DNA of 64,000 bases, from assembly GCF_013260645.1 (NCBI RefSeq), contig NZ_CP053921.1, forward strand, positions 372,001 to 436,000, read 5' to 3'. Numbering within the stretch: position 1 is the first letter of the stretch; every line of letters begins with the position of its first letter. This stretch comes from Erythrobacter mangrovi (GTDB taxonomy: Bacteria; Pseudomonadota; Alphaproteobacteria; Sphingomonadales; Sphingomonadaceae). The notes under the pieces are model-generated. The model saw only the letters and a program-made list of their open reading frames with translations. It searched no databases and was not told the DNA's origin. The position numbers and the translations under genes are program-made. Below, piece after piece: positions 17,389-25,873 of the stretch.

Positions 17389-18294
17389 GTGAGCAATAAC
17401 AAGTCTTTGAGCGTCCCGGCGCTCGGCGGTGAGCAGAGCCTCAATCGCTACCTCTCCGAAATCAAGAAGTTTCCCGTGCTGACGGCTGAGCAGGAATACA
17501 TGCTCGCCAAGCGCTATGCCGAGCATGAGGACCCCGAAGCTGCCGCGCAGCTCGTCACTTCGCACCTGCGGCTCGTGGCCAAGATCGCCATGGGCTACCG
17601 CGGCTACGGCCTGCCCGTTTCGGATCTCATTTCCGAAGGCAATGTCGGCCTGATGCAGGGTGTGAAGAAGTTCGAGCCCGATCGTGGTTTCCGCCTCGCG
17701 ACCTACGCGATGTGGTGGATCAAGGCCTCTATCCAGGAATATATCCTGCGCAGCTGGTCGCTCGTGAAGATGGGCACCACCGCCGCGCAGAAGAAGCTGT
17801 TCTTCAACCTGCGCCGGATGAAGAAGAACCTCGACGCCTATGAGGATACCGACCTCCATCCCGACGACGTGACCAAGATCGCGACCGACCTCGGCGTGCC
17901 CGAGCAGGAAGTGGTCAACATGAATCGCCGGATGATGATGGGCGGCGACGGTTCGCTCAACGTGCCGATGCGCAATGGCGAGGAAGGTTCGGGCGAATGG
18001 CAGGACTGGCTGGCCGATGACGGTCCGCTGCAGGACGAGCTGGTCGCCGATGCCGAAGAAGCCGACGTGCGCCACGAAATGCTGGTCGAGGCGATGGGCA
18101 GCCTTAACGAGCGCGAGAAGCACATCCTGACCGAGCGCCGCCTGACGGACAACCCGCAAACGCTCGAAGAGCTGTCGCAGGTCTACGACGTCAGTCGCGA
18201 GCGCATTCGCCAGATCGAGGTCCGCGCCTTCGAGAAGCTGCAGAAGGCGATGCAGCGCATCGCCGGGGAACGGCTGCTCCCGGGCGTGGCCTGA
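17389..18294 (+). CDS. rpoH: RNA polymerase heat-shock sigma factor RpoH (sigma-32)
   Basis: 301 aa, GTG start. Sigma region 2 appears as LVTSHLRLVAKIAMGYRGYG with the RpoH-type downstream block DLISEGNVGLMQGVKKFEP and FATY-like FRLATYAMWWIKA. Region 4 with the helix-turn-helix (TLEELSQVYDVSRERIRQIE) lies near the C-terminus. The 'RpoH box' segment between regions 2 and 3 (about 130-150, QKKLFFNLRRMKK) is present. It directs transcription of heat-shock genes such as the clp genes found further on. A strong hairpin follows the stop. Confidence 0.95.
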   Translation: MSNNKSLSVPALGGEQSLNRYLSEIKKFPVLTAEQEYMLAKRYAEHEDPEAAAQLVTSHLRLVAKIAMGYRGYGLPVSDLISEGNVGLMQGVKKFEPDRGFRLATYAMWWIKASIQEYILRSWSLVKMGTTAAQKKLFFNLRRMKKNLDAYEDTDLHPDDVTKIATDLGVPEQEVVNMNRRMMMGGDGSLNVPMRNGEEGSGEWQDWLADDGPLQDELVADAEEADVRHEMLVEAMGSLNEREKHILTERRLTDNPQTLEELSQVYDVSRERIRQIEVRAFEKLQKAMQRIAGERLLPGVA

Positions 18295-18351
18295 TCAGGA
18301 CCTGGCCCGCGCAATTGCCCCAGGGCGATTGACATCGACGGTGAACACTCC

Positions 18352-18385
18352 AGTCTCCCCCGGTCCAGCGCGACCGGGGGAGACT
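18352..18385 (+). terminator. Strong hairpin after rpoH covering the next gene's ribosome binding site
   Basis: A perfect 14-bp inverted repeat (18352-18365 with 18372-18385) encloses a 6-nt loop. Only GTCGTTT follows, so the U-tract is poor. The 3' arm contains GGGGGAG, the only Shine-Dalgarno-like sequence for the TTG start of the peptidase at 18391. It could end rpoH transcription, mask translation of the peptidase, or both. Confidence 0.65.
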
Positions 18386-18390
18386 GTCGT

Positions 18391-19902
18391 TTGAAGCCTG
18401 CGAAACTGATCTGCGCCCTGCTTGCAGGGGCGGCACTGCTTGCCAATCATCAAGGCGAACCGACCGACCCCGAAACGAAGGCGTGGTGGGATCTCGCCAC
18501 GGAACTGTCGAGCGATGCCTATGAGGGCCGCGCCAGCGGTTCTCCGGGGCACGAACGTGCGGCGGTGCTGGTAGCAAGCAAGCTGGCGGCGGCGGGCTTC
18601 CGACCATTGGGCGAGAATGGCAGCTGGTATCAGCGCGTCCCGCTGGAAGAGGTCGCGGTGTCCTTCGCGACCCTGGACGGCGAAGTGGGCAGACTGCACC
18701 ATCTCGATGACTTCGTTGTGCGCCCGCAGCCCGGACTGCCACGAAGCGCAAGCTACGCGCTATCCTATCGCGGCTACTGCGGTGCCGGTGATCTGGGTGA
18801 TGTCGCCGGTCGGGTGGTGATTTGCCACAACACGCGCCGCAGTGGGCTGCCCAGCGATCCCGAACGCGAAGCGGCGGTTCGGGCTGCGGGCGCTGCCGCG
18901 ATCATCCAGATTGCCGATCCGGGCTTCACCATAGAGCCGCCCCGCTGGCCATTCGCCTATAACAAGGTTGTTTCGACGCCTAGAGAAATCCCGACCGCCG
19001 ACAGCTTCGTGTCGATCCTGCTTAACGCAGATGCACTGGGAAGGTTGGTGCCCAGGCACGACGCGGCGACGCTCGTCACCAAGGGCGCGGCGGGAGAACC
19101 GCTTCCGTCCTTCGACGGCGGCACAGTGCGGCTGACCACCGTGTTGCGCACCAGCCAGTACAGTTCGCCCAATGTCATCGGCTACCTGCCCGGTACCGAT
19201 CCGGCGCTTGCGGACCAGGCGATCCTGCTCGGTGCGCACCTCGATGGCTACGGCTTCGGTCATGCGGTCGATGGCGATGCGCTGTATAACGGCACGCTCG
19301 ACGATGCAGCCTATGTCGCCTTGCTGCTGAAATTCGCCGAGGCCCGGCGGGGCAAGGGCCTCAAGCGCCCAATCATTATCGGTGTATGGACGGGTGAAGA
19401 ACTGGGCCTGCACGGATCGCGCTGGTTCGCCGCGCACCCAACCTGGCCGCTGGCGAAGATCGCGGGCGTGCTGAACCTCGACCAGCTGCGACCGATCTTC
19501 CCGCTTGAGCGGCTAACGACCCACGGACGAACCGACAGCACCATGGGCGACCATGCGGCGGCGTTGGCTGCGAAATACGGCTTCGTGCTGCAGGACGATC
19601 CCGAGCCCGAGCGGCGTCTGATCCTGCGAACCGACCATCGCCCCTTCATGGAGGCGGGCATCCCGTTCCTCAACTTCACCTTCGGTTTCGAGCCGGGGAG
19701 CGAGAGTGAGCGGATCTACCGCCACTGGTACCGCACCGGCTACCACAAGCCGCAGGATGACCCGCAGCAGCTGATGGACTGGCAGGCCGCCAAGACCTTC
19801 AACCACTTCTGGCTCGAACTGGCCGAACGTATCGCCGACGACCCGGCCAGCCCGCGCTGGCATGAAGGCAGCGAGCTGGCCGGGAAATATGCGAAGGACT
19901 AG
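18391..19902 (+). CDS. Secreted M28-family zinc aminopeptidase
   Basis: 503 aa, TTG start. A signal peptide (about 1-20) precedes a PA-like insert and the M28 catalytic domain. Metal ligands are visible in LLGAHLDGYG (His), NGTLDDAA (Asp bridging), TGEELGLHGS (catalytic Glu and Glu ligand) and late RTDHRPF (His). It is a periplasmic or secreted exopeptidase. It lies 96 bp after rpoH behind a strong hairpin, and its stop codon overlaps that of the opposite-strand M20 gene by 4 nt. The start assignment rests on the signal peptide, since no other in-frame start precedes it. Confidence 0.88.
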   Translation: MKPAKLICALLAGAALLANHQGEPTDPETKAWWDLATELSSDAYEGRASGSPGHERAAVLVASKLAAAGFRPLGENGSWYQRVPLEEVAVSFATLDGEVGRLHHLDDFVVRPQPGLPRSASYALSYRGYCGAGDLGDVAGRVVICHNTRRSGLPSDPEREAAVRAAGAAAIIQIADPGFTIEPPRWPFAYNKVVSTPREIPTADSFVSILLNADALGRLVPRHDAATLVTKGAAGEPLPSFDGGTVRLTTVLRTSQYSSPNVIGYLPGTDPALADQAILLGAHLDGYGFGHAVDGDALYNGTLDDAAYVALLLKFAEARRGKGLKRPIIIGVWTGEELGLHGSRWFAAHPTWPLAKIAGVLNLDQLRPIFPLERLTTHGRTDSTMGDHAAALAAKYGFVLQDDPEPERRLILRTDHRPFMEAGIPFLNFTFGFEPGSESERIYRHWYRTGYHKPQDDPQQLMDWQAAKTFNHFWLELAERIADDPASPRWHEGSELAGKYAKD

Positions 19903-21233
19903 CTGCCCGGCGCGAGGTCGAGCACCGCAGCGACCATCGCCTGCGTTCCCAGCGTGACCGATTCCCGTGGAGCTATCTTGAACAGCGGCGAATGGTGCGA
20001 GGGAACCGGCGGGCCTCCGTTCTTCTCCGCATCAAAGGCCGCTTGCGGCGTGCCGCCAACCGAGAAGTAGTAGCCCGGTACGCCCAGATCTTCGGTAACG
20101 AAGAAGGCGAAGTCTTCCGCGCCCATCGAAGTCTGCTCGTCAGGCAACAACACATCGTCCCCGAAAGTGCGCTGCATCACGGCGTTGAGGCGCCGGGCCA
20201 GGGTGGGATCATTGTTGGTAACCGGCGTTCCTTCGACCACCTCGACCTTGGGCAGCTTGTCTTCGGGAAGGCCATGCGCACGGCCGATATTGACCGCAAT
20301 CCGCTCGATCGCGGCGATGGTCTGCGCCCGCACCTTCTCGTCATTGGCGCGCACGGTAAGCTGGAGGTCGGCCCGGTCGGAGATGATGTTGTGCTTGGTG
20401 CCCGAATGGAACGAACCCACGGTCACCACCACCGGCTGCAGCGGGTTGATCTCGCGGCTATCGATCGACTGCAAGGCGACGACGATCTGGGCGCCGATAT
20501 AGACCGGGTCACGGCCCGTGTCGGGCGCCGCACCATGCGCGCCGATACCGGGCACGGTGATGTTGACCGAATCCGCGCTCGAACCCACCAGCCGCTCCGG
20601 TCCGACCAGCTTGCCGGTGGGGACGTCTGCCGCGACGTGGAAGGCGAGTGCGTAGTCGGGCTTTCCAAAGCGTTCGTAGAGCCCGTCCTTTAGCATCGCC
20701 ACAGCGCCACCAACGCGTTCTTCTGCAGGCTGCACGACGAACATCAGCGTGCCCGACCATTGGTCCTTCATGGTCACTAGCCGCCGCGCCGTGCCAACCA
20801 TCGAGGTGATGTGCACGTCATGCCCGCAAGCGTGCATGACCGAATATTCCTGGCCGTCCTGGCCTGTCTGGGTGACCTTGGAGGCATAAGGCAGCCCCGA
20901 CTTTTCGGGCAGCGGCAATCCATCCATGTCGGCCCGCAGCAGGATCAGCGGCCCCAGCCCGTTGCGCAGCATCCCGACCACGCCCGTACCCCCGACCCCT
21001 TCGGTCACTTCGAGGCCGGCAGCCCGCAGTTCCGCAGCCATGCGCTTCGCGGTGTTGGTTTCGAGAAAGGAAAGCTCGGGGTTGGCGTGGAAATGCAGGA
21101 ACAAGTCCTCGAGGTGGCCGTCATAGTCGGCCTCCACCGCCGCAGCGACGGCCGCGGGATCGGCGTTGGCCGGGGTCGAACCCAACGCCAATGCCAGCGC
21201 AGCGCCCATCAGAATGTTACGCCTATATCCCAT
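19899..21233 (-). CDS. Secreted M20-family amidohydrolase / metallopeptidase
   Basis: 444 aa with a signal peptide ending near ANADPAAV. The M20D (IAP/ILR1-like amidohydrolase) pattern is clear: RADMDGLPLPEKSGLPYAS, then HACGHDVH with metal ligands, and late GAEDFAFF. The substrate class is N-acyl amino acids or small peptides such as hippurate or indole-acetyl amino acids; export suggests a scavenging role. It converges on the M28 peptidase with shared CTAG stops, so two exported peptidases face each other. Confidence 0.88.
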   Translation of the reverse strand: MGYRRNILMGAALALALGSTPANADPAAVAAAVEADYDGHLEDLFLHFHANPELSFLETNTAKRMAAELRAAGLEVTEGVGGTGVVGMLRNGLGPLILLRADMDGLPLPEKSGLPYASKVTQTGQDGQEYSVMHACGHDVHITSMVGTARRLVTMKDQWSGTLMFVVQPAEERVGGAVAMLKDGLYERFGKPDYALAFHVAADVPTGKLVGPERLVGSSADSVNITVPGIGAHGAAPDTGRDPVYIGAQIVVALQSIDSREINPLQPVVVTVGSFHSGTKHNIISDRADLQLTVRANDEKVRAQTIAAIERIAVNIGRAHGLPEDKLPKVEVVEGTPVTNNDPTLARRLNAVMQRTFGDDVLLPDEQTSMGAEDFAFFVTEDLGVPGYYFSVGGTPQAAFDAEKNGGPPVPSHHSPLFKIAPRESVTLGTQAMVAAVLDLAPGS

Positions 21234-21341
21234 AAATCTCCGCTCCTCTTTGCGACTTATCCAGGTCGATCAAAGCACGCGATGCGTGGCGCGGCAAGCG
21301 ACACGATTGCACGCGGGAAAGGCCGCGGTTAAGCCACGCCA

Positions 21342-22010
21342 ATGCGCCGCGTCACCCGTTTCCTGTTCAAGGCCCTGCTGGGCTTTATCGGTCTCAGCCT
21401 CGCGCTGGTCCTGCTCTTCAAATTCGTGCCGGTGCCCGTCACGGCGACGATGGTCATGGACGGCAACGGCATTACCAAGGACTGGACCAGCCTTTCCAAT
21501 ATCGACCGCAACATGGCGCGCGCGGTGATCGCCAGCGAAGACGGCAAGTTCTGCAGCCACGACGGCTTCGACCGCGAAGCGATCGAGAAGGCGATCGAGA
21601 ACAATTCCAGGGGCGGTCGGATCAAGGGCGGCTCGACGATCAGCCAGCAAACCGCCAAGAACGTGTTCCTGTGGCAAGGCGGCGGCTATTTCCGCAAAGG
21701 GCTGGAGGCCTACTTCACGGTCCTGATCGAGAAGATCTGGGGCAAGCGGCGGATCATGGAGGTCTATCTCAATGTCGCCGAGACCGGCATCGGCACCTAT
21801 GGCGTTGAAGCAGGGGCTCACCGCTATTTCGGCAGGTCCGCGGCCAGCCTGACCCCGCTCGAGGCCGGTCGGATGGCGGTAGCCCTGCCCCTGCCCAAGC
21901 AACGGTCGGTCAAGAACCCCACTGGCTGGTTGCGGCGGCACGGCAATTCGATTGCCGCCCGCGTCGGAGTGGTCCGTCGGGACGCGCTCGACTCCTGTAT
22001 TTACGAATAA
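21342..22010 (+). CDS. mtgA: Monofunctional biosynthetic peptidoglycan transglycosylase
   Basis: 222 aa. One N-terminal membrane anchor (about 8-30) precedes a GT51 glycosyltransferase domain. The five family motifs are easily read: ASEDGKFCSHDGFD with the catalytic Glu, GGSTISQQTAKN, KIWGKRRIMEVYLN, and GTYGVEAGAHRYF. It polymerises lipid II into glycan strands on the periplasmic face, without a transpeptidase domain. Length is normal for MtgA. It is transcribed alone, divergent from the M20 gene. Confidence 0.95.
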   Translation: MRRVTRFLFKALLGFIGLSLALVLLFKFVPVPVTATMVMDGNGITKDWTSLSNIDRNMARAVIASEDGKFCSHDGFDREAIEKAIENNSRGGRIKGGSTISQQTAKNVFLWQGGGYFRKGLEAYFTVLIEKIWGKRRIMEVYLNVAETGIGTYGVEAGAHRYFGRSAASLTPLEAGRMAVALPLPKQRSVKNPTGWLRRHGNSIAARVGVVRRDALDSCIYE

Positions 22011-22044
22011 GCCGCGCAAACAGGAGCTTGCACATAGATTGGCG

Positions 22045-22066
22045 TGAAATATGATATAACATTGCA
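22045..22066. promoter_or_regulatory. Candidate metal-regulator operator (Zur-box-like palindrome)
   Basis: A 22-bp imperfect palindrome with pattern TGxAATxTxATATxAxATTxCA, 16 of 22 positions symmetrical, sits in an unusually AT-rich stretch 120 bp upstream of the CDF exporter. Its shape recalls Zur/Fur-family sites. Location in front of a zinc-type exporter is the supporting context; the regulator is not proven. Confidence 0.4.
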
Positions 22067-22185
22067 CAATATGATATTCTATATCTACCTGATTTTGCTT
22101 GATTTTTTTGAGCGCTGACAGGATCGGTTCGTTCTTGGGGTAGATTCGCACTGCCAGCGAAACGGACGGGAAGGAAGCAAGTAGC

Positions 22186-23100
22186 TTGGGTCACGGGCAT
22201 TCTCATGATCATGGGCACAGCCACGGTCACAGTCATGCACCAGCTGATTTTGGCCGGGCCTTCCTGATCGGCGTCATCCTCAATTCCGCCTTCGTCGTGG
22301 TTGAAGCTGCGTATGGTTGGATCTCGGGCTCGATGGCGCTGATCGCCGATGCGGGCCACAACCTTTCGGATGTGCTCAGCCTGCTGTTCGCCTGGGGCGC
22401 GAGCATTGCTGCCAAGCGCCCGCCGTCCGATCGCTTCACTTACGGCTACAAGAGCTCGACCATCCTGGCCGCATTGGCCAACGCCGGTCTGTTACTGGTG
22501 GCGATTGGGGCAATTCTCTTCGAGACGCTCCATCGCATGGCAGAACCACCCGCCGTGCAGGGTGAGACCATGGTCATTGTTGCGGGGATCGGGATCGTCA
22601 TCAACACCGCCACCGCCCTGCTGTTCCTGCGCGGGCGGCATGACGATATCAATATCCGGGGTGCCTTCCTGCACATGGCTGCTGACGCACTCGTCAGCCT
22701 CGGTGTCGTGGTCGCCGGCATAGCCATCATCGCCACCGGCTCACGCTGGATCGATCCACTCGTCAGCCTGGCAATCGTTGCGGTGATCGCATGGGGAACC
22801 TGGGGGTTGCTCAAGGACAGCGTGGCGATGAGCCTGCTCGGCGTACCCAGGGGCATCTGCGAGCGGTCAGTCCGCGCCTATCTCAGCTCGCTGCCCGGCG
22901 TGAATGCAGTGCACGACCTGCATATCTGGCCGATGAGCACGACCGAAACCGCGCTGACCGCCCATCTGGTAATGCCAGCGGGCCATCCTGGAGACGATTT
23001 TCTGCGCGAAGTCGCACATGAGCTTGCGGACCATCATCGCATTGGACACGCGACCATCCAGGTCGAGCTCCAGCGGGGTGAGTGCGGCGCCGGTTGCTAG
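22186..23100 (+). CDS. Cation diffusion facilitator zinc/cobalt exporter (CzcD/ZitB-like)
   Basis: 304 aa, TTG start with AAGGAAG upstream. The N-terminal 18 residues contain seven His residues alternating with Gly/Asp (a metal-catching tail). Six membrane segments follow, with the CDF site residues in AGHNLSDV (segment II) and HMAADALVSLG (segment V), that is HxxxD twice. A cytoplasmic ferredoxin-like domain (about 205-300) closes the protein. It exports Zn2+ or related divalent cations in exchange for protons. The AT-rich upstream region carries a candidate operator. Confidence 0.9.
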   Translation: MGHGHSHDHGHSHGHSHAPADFGRAFLIGVILNSAFVVVEAAYGWISGSMALIADAGHNLSDVLSLLFAWGASIAAKRPPSDRFTYGYKSSTILAALANAGLLLVAIGAILFETLHRMAEPPAVQGETMVIVAGIGIVINTATALLFLRGRHDDINIRGAFLHMAADALVSLGVVVAGIAIIATGSRWIDPLVSLAIVAVIAWGTWGLLKDSVAMSLLGVPRGICERSVRAYLSSLPGVNAVHDLHIWPMSTTETALTAHLVMPAGHPGDDFLREVAHELADHHRIGHATIQVELQRGECGAGC

Positions 23101-23157
23101 CTTTACCGACCGCATGCCGAGGAATATCAACCGCTCCAATGGACGAAGGACACTACG

Positions 23158-23655
23158 ATGGCAGAACGCGAACGGGGCGGCGGATGCGGATGCGGGCATG
23201 TACGCTACAGCGTCGCGGGCAATCCGATCTTCACCAACAACTGCCACTGCACCCAATGCCAGCACCAGACCGGTTCGACGAGCGTGGTCAACGCATTCTA
23301 CGAAGCGGAACGGATCACGTTGGAAAGCGGAGAGTTGACCGAGCATGTCGTGACCGCCGGTAGCGGCGGGCCTCATACGATTTGCCGTTGCAGCAAGTGC
23401 GGCGCTGCCGTGTGGAGCTATTACCCGCGTCTTGGACGCCTGGGTGCGGGACTCAGGGTTGGCACGCTCGATGAGCCTCAAGCTTTGATTCCGGACGCTG
23501 TGGTCCACCTGCGCGAGAAGATGCCCTGGGTGACGCCGCCGGAAGGCATACCGCAGTTCGAAGGTTACTACGATCCGGCGGAAATACTGCCGCCGGATCG
23601 TGTAGCACGACTCAAGGACCTGGTACGGCGCCGTGAGACAAGCGAAGGGGCCTGA
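23158..23655 (+). CDS. GFA-family (glutathione-dependent formaldehyde-activating-like) protein
   Basis: 165 aa, ATG 57 bp after the CDF gene. Zinc-binding cysteines of the GFA fold are visible: GGCGCG near the N-terminus, NCHCTQCQ at about 28-35, and CRCSKCG at about 74-80. Family members include Gfa, but most are of unknown function. The C-terminal ~60 residues are an extension beyond the core. Co-orientation suggests possible read-through from the CDF gene. A second GFA-family gene occurs at 54.9 kb. Confidence 0.82.
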   Translation: MAERERGGGCGCGHVRYSVAGNPIFTNNCHCTQCQHQTGSTSVVNAFYEAERITLESGELTEHVVTAGSGGPHTICRCSKCGAAVWSYYPRLGRLGAGLRVGTLDEPQALIPDAVVHLREKMPWVTPPEGIPQFEGYYDPAEILPPDRVARLKDLVRRRETSEGA

Positions 23656-23678
23656 TCAGGCTTCCTCGAGTCAAGAAT

Positions 23679-24539
23679 TCAAGCCGCGTCCCGCAGACGT
23701 TCGCTTAGCGCGGCAAGAATTTCATCGCGTGCGTCGATAGTCGGTTCCCCGTCCCCGTCGATGAGGTGCTGCGTCAGGACGCTATGGGGATAGTTGACGT
23801 GCTCTGCAAAGAACGGCGAGACATCACTGTTCGCGGCGGAGTCGGGCAGTTGCTTGTCGACGAAGCGGGGCCCAAGCGCGGCCCTATAGGCTTCGAAGCG
23901 AGCCGCCTGGCAGATCTTGTCACCATCGAAGCGGTAGGCAAGGACCTCCAGGTCTTCTTCTTCAAGGCGTTTGCGAATCATCGCGAGTTCTTTTGCGTCG
24001 CTTTCGACCGCTGCGGGATTGTCCAAGGGCAATGACGGCTGCGACAGGATCGGAAGGAGCACCGATTTCTCGAGCATCATCGTGAGCGCGAAGTTTCCGG
24101 TAAAGCACATGCCAACCGCGCCAACGCCCTTGCCGCCACACTCGGTGTGGGCATGAGCGGCAAGCGCCCTCAGCCACACGGTGACAGGGCTGGACCCCTG
24201 GCCCGCCATGACGTTGAATTCACGCGCCATACACACACGGCGGAACACGGCCCCACCTTCCTTGGCATCTGGCACCGCGCCGTCACGGCCAAATAGCGAA
24301 GGCATCCAGACAGTAAAGCCGGCATCCCTTACCCACCGGGCAAAGCGCGCAACATGCGGGCTGATCCCGGGCATCTCGTGCAGGACGATAACCGCAGGCC
24401 CTTCTCCCGCGCGGTAGACCGTTCGCGTTACGTCGGCACCCATGTCGTTCGGAAAGGTGAGTTCGAGGGGGGCGAAATCAGACAGTGGATCATCTGTCTT
24501 CAATGAGTCCGTTGTGCTGGCCAAAACCTGAGTCTCCAT
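23679..24539 (-). CDS. Dienelactone hydrolase-family alpha/beta hydrolase
   Basis: 286 aa. The alpha/beta-hydrolase fold shows an early EMPGISPHVARFARW block and the nucleophile elbow GMCFTGN with Cys as nucleophile, the feature that separates dienelactone hydrolases from serine esterases. The late His is likely in the NYPHSVL region. It may hydrolyse dienelactone-like or other small esters; no ring-cleavage genes are nearby. It is divergent, with 37 bp between starts, from an HxlR regulator that is its probable regulator. Confidence 0.82.
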   Translation of the reverse strand: METQVLASTTDSLKTDDPLSDFAPLELTFPNDMGADVTRTVYRAGEGPAVIVLHEMPGISPHVARFARWVRDAGFTVWMPSLFGRDGAVPDAKEGGAVFRRVCMAREFNVMAGQGSSPVTVWLRALAAHAHTECGGKGVGAVGMCFTGNFALTMMLEKSVLLPILSQPSLPLDNPAAVESDAKELAMIRKRLEEEDLEVLAYRFDGDKICQAARFEAYRAALGPRFVDKQLPDSAANSDVSPFFAEHVNYPHSVLTQHLIDGDGEPTIDARDEILAALSERLRDAA

Positions 24540-24554
24540 TTAGAACACAGGGAG

Positions 24555-24564
24555 TCCTATAGGA
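24555..24564. promoter_or_regulatory. Candidate HxlR operator palindrome
   Basis: The perfect palindrome TCCTATAGGA lies in the 37-bp gap between the divergent dienelactone hydrolase and HxlR genes and overlaps the AGGAG ribosome binding site of the regulator. Its position suits autoregulation. The gap is too short to hold two complete promoters. Confidence 0.35.
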
Positions 24565-24576
24565 GTCTGAGTCCCA

Positions 24577-25092
24577 ATGTCAAACCCAGAGTCGGATTCC
24601 GGCGAAACCTACCCTAGCCTCGGCGAGTTGCGTCTTCGCCGTGCCCCGCCGGTCGCCCGGACCGACTGCCCCATGGCGCGCGCGAGCGATTTGATCGGCG
24701 ATCGCTGGATCATGCTGATCTTGAGAGAAGCGCTGTATGGCGTCGGTTGCTTTGCCGACATGCAGGCAGACCTTGAGATCTCCCGTTCCATCTTGACGGA
24801 AAGGCTTGCCCGCCTGGTCGACGAAGGCCTTCTGGAGAAGGTAACCTATCAGGATCCCGGCACTCGGCCACGCCAGGCCTATGTCCTCACATCGTTCGGG
24901 CGGAAACTGATTGTTCCCTTCCTGGCCATTGCCGACTGGGGCCAAGCCATCACCGGTGAACCATCACCGCTTGAAATGTATGACACTGCAACCGGCAGCC
25001 CGCTGCGTCTCGCGCTGGTGAACGAAGCAGGGGACGAGGTCGAGGCAGCGAACCTCGGGATCAGAGTGGGGGACCACTACAAGCGAGGCTAG
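24577..25092 (+). CDS. HxlR-family transcriptional regulator
   Basis: 171 aa. A winged helix-turn-helix of HxlR type spans about 28-118: CPMARASDLIGDRWIMLILR with the typical early Cys, then SRSILTERLARLVDEGLLEK and the wing YQDPGTRPRQAYVLTSFG. HxlR proteins often sense quinones or aldehydes through that Cys. About 50 extra C-terminal residues form a beta-rich tail. Divergence from the dienelactone hydrolase suggests it controls that gene and itself. Confidence 0.88.
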   Translation: MSNPESDSGETYPSLGELRLRRAPPVARTDCPMARASDLIGDRWIMLILREALYGVGCFADMQADLEISRSILTERLARLVDEGLLEKVTYQDPGTRPRQAYVLTSFGRKLIVPFLAIADWGQAITGEPSPLEMYDTATGSPLRLALVNEAGDEVEAANLGIRVGDHYKRG

Positions 25093-25101
25093 GCAGGCTC
25101 G

Positions 25102-25794
25102 CTAGGCCAGCGCGAAGTCGACCGCAGCAAGGGCATGCAGCGACGTCGTGTCAAACAGCGGAACCGCGCTGTCTTCGTCGCGCACGAGCAGCATGATTTC
25201 GGTGCAGCCAAGGATAACCGCTTGCGCTCCCCGCTCGACAAGTCGAGCGATCACCGCGCGGTATGCGGCGCGTGAGGCCTCGGTCACCTTCCCTGCAATG
25301 AGTTCTTCATAGATAATGCGATGAACCTCGGCGCGATCAGCCTCATCAGGCACCGTCACGTCCAATCCGTGCTCTCGGTGCAAGCGACCACGATAGAAGT
25401 CCTGTTCCATGGTGAAGGCCGTGCCCAGGAGGCCAACTCGTGTGATGCCACGTGCCTTGATCGCCCCCGCTGTGGGATCGGCAATGTGGATGAATGGGAG
25501 ACTGCTCGCCGCCTCTATCCGATCGGCAAGCTTGTGCATTGTATTGGTGCACAGGATGATCACATCCGCACCGCCCGCCTCCAGCCGCCGCGCGCTATCG
25601 GCCATGATATCGCCCAGCGTGCCCCATTCACCCGCATGCTGAAGCTGCTCAATCTCGCCGAAATCGAGCGAATGCAGCATGGCCTTGGCACTATGTGACG
25701 CACCAAGCCTCGCACGCACCTCGCGGTTGAGGATCGCGTAATACTGGGCAGAGCTTTCCCAGCTCATCCCGCCGATCAGTCCGAGCGTTCTCAT
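25102..25794 (-). CDS. Aspartate/glutamate racemase family protein
   Basis: 230 aa from the ATG that gives [14 protein letters not shown], the typical start of this family; the longer upstream frame overlaps the clpX terminator and is discarded. The two catalytic Cys motifs are present: ILCTNTMHK (about 81-89) and [10 protein letters not shown] (about 191-200). The family racemises aspartate or glutamate without PLP (YgeA/RacX type); some members act on other amino acids. It is convergent with the HxlR gene and downstream of clpX but separated from it by a terminator. Confidence 0.85.
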   Translation of the reverse strand: MRTLGLIGGMSWESSAQYYAILNREVRARLGASHSAKAMLHSLDFGEIEQLQHAGEWGTLGDIMADSARRLEAGGADVIILCTNTMHKLADRIEAASSLPFIHIADPTAGAIKARGITRVGLLGTAFTMEQDFYRGRLHREHGLDVTVPDEADRAEVHRIIYEELIAGKVTEASRAAYRAVIARLVERGAQAVILGCTEIMLLVRDEDSAVPLFDTTSLHALAAVDFALA

Positions 25795-25810
25795 TTGCCA
25801 ATCCCATAAC

Positions 25811-25846
25811 GAAAAACGCGCCGCAGATCCTGAGATGCTGCGGCGC
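25811..25846 (-). terminator. Rho-independent terminator of clpX
   Basis: A 9-bp GC-rich stem (25838-25846 with 25818-25826) with an 11-nt loop is followed on the minus strand by GTTTTTCG. It lies 27 bp after the clpX stop and 16 bp before the racemase start, so the racemase needs read-through or a promoter inside this short region. Confidence 0.8.
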
Positions 25847-25873
25847 TTCCTGAATTTCCGATGGTGACGGGGC

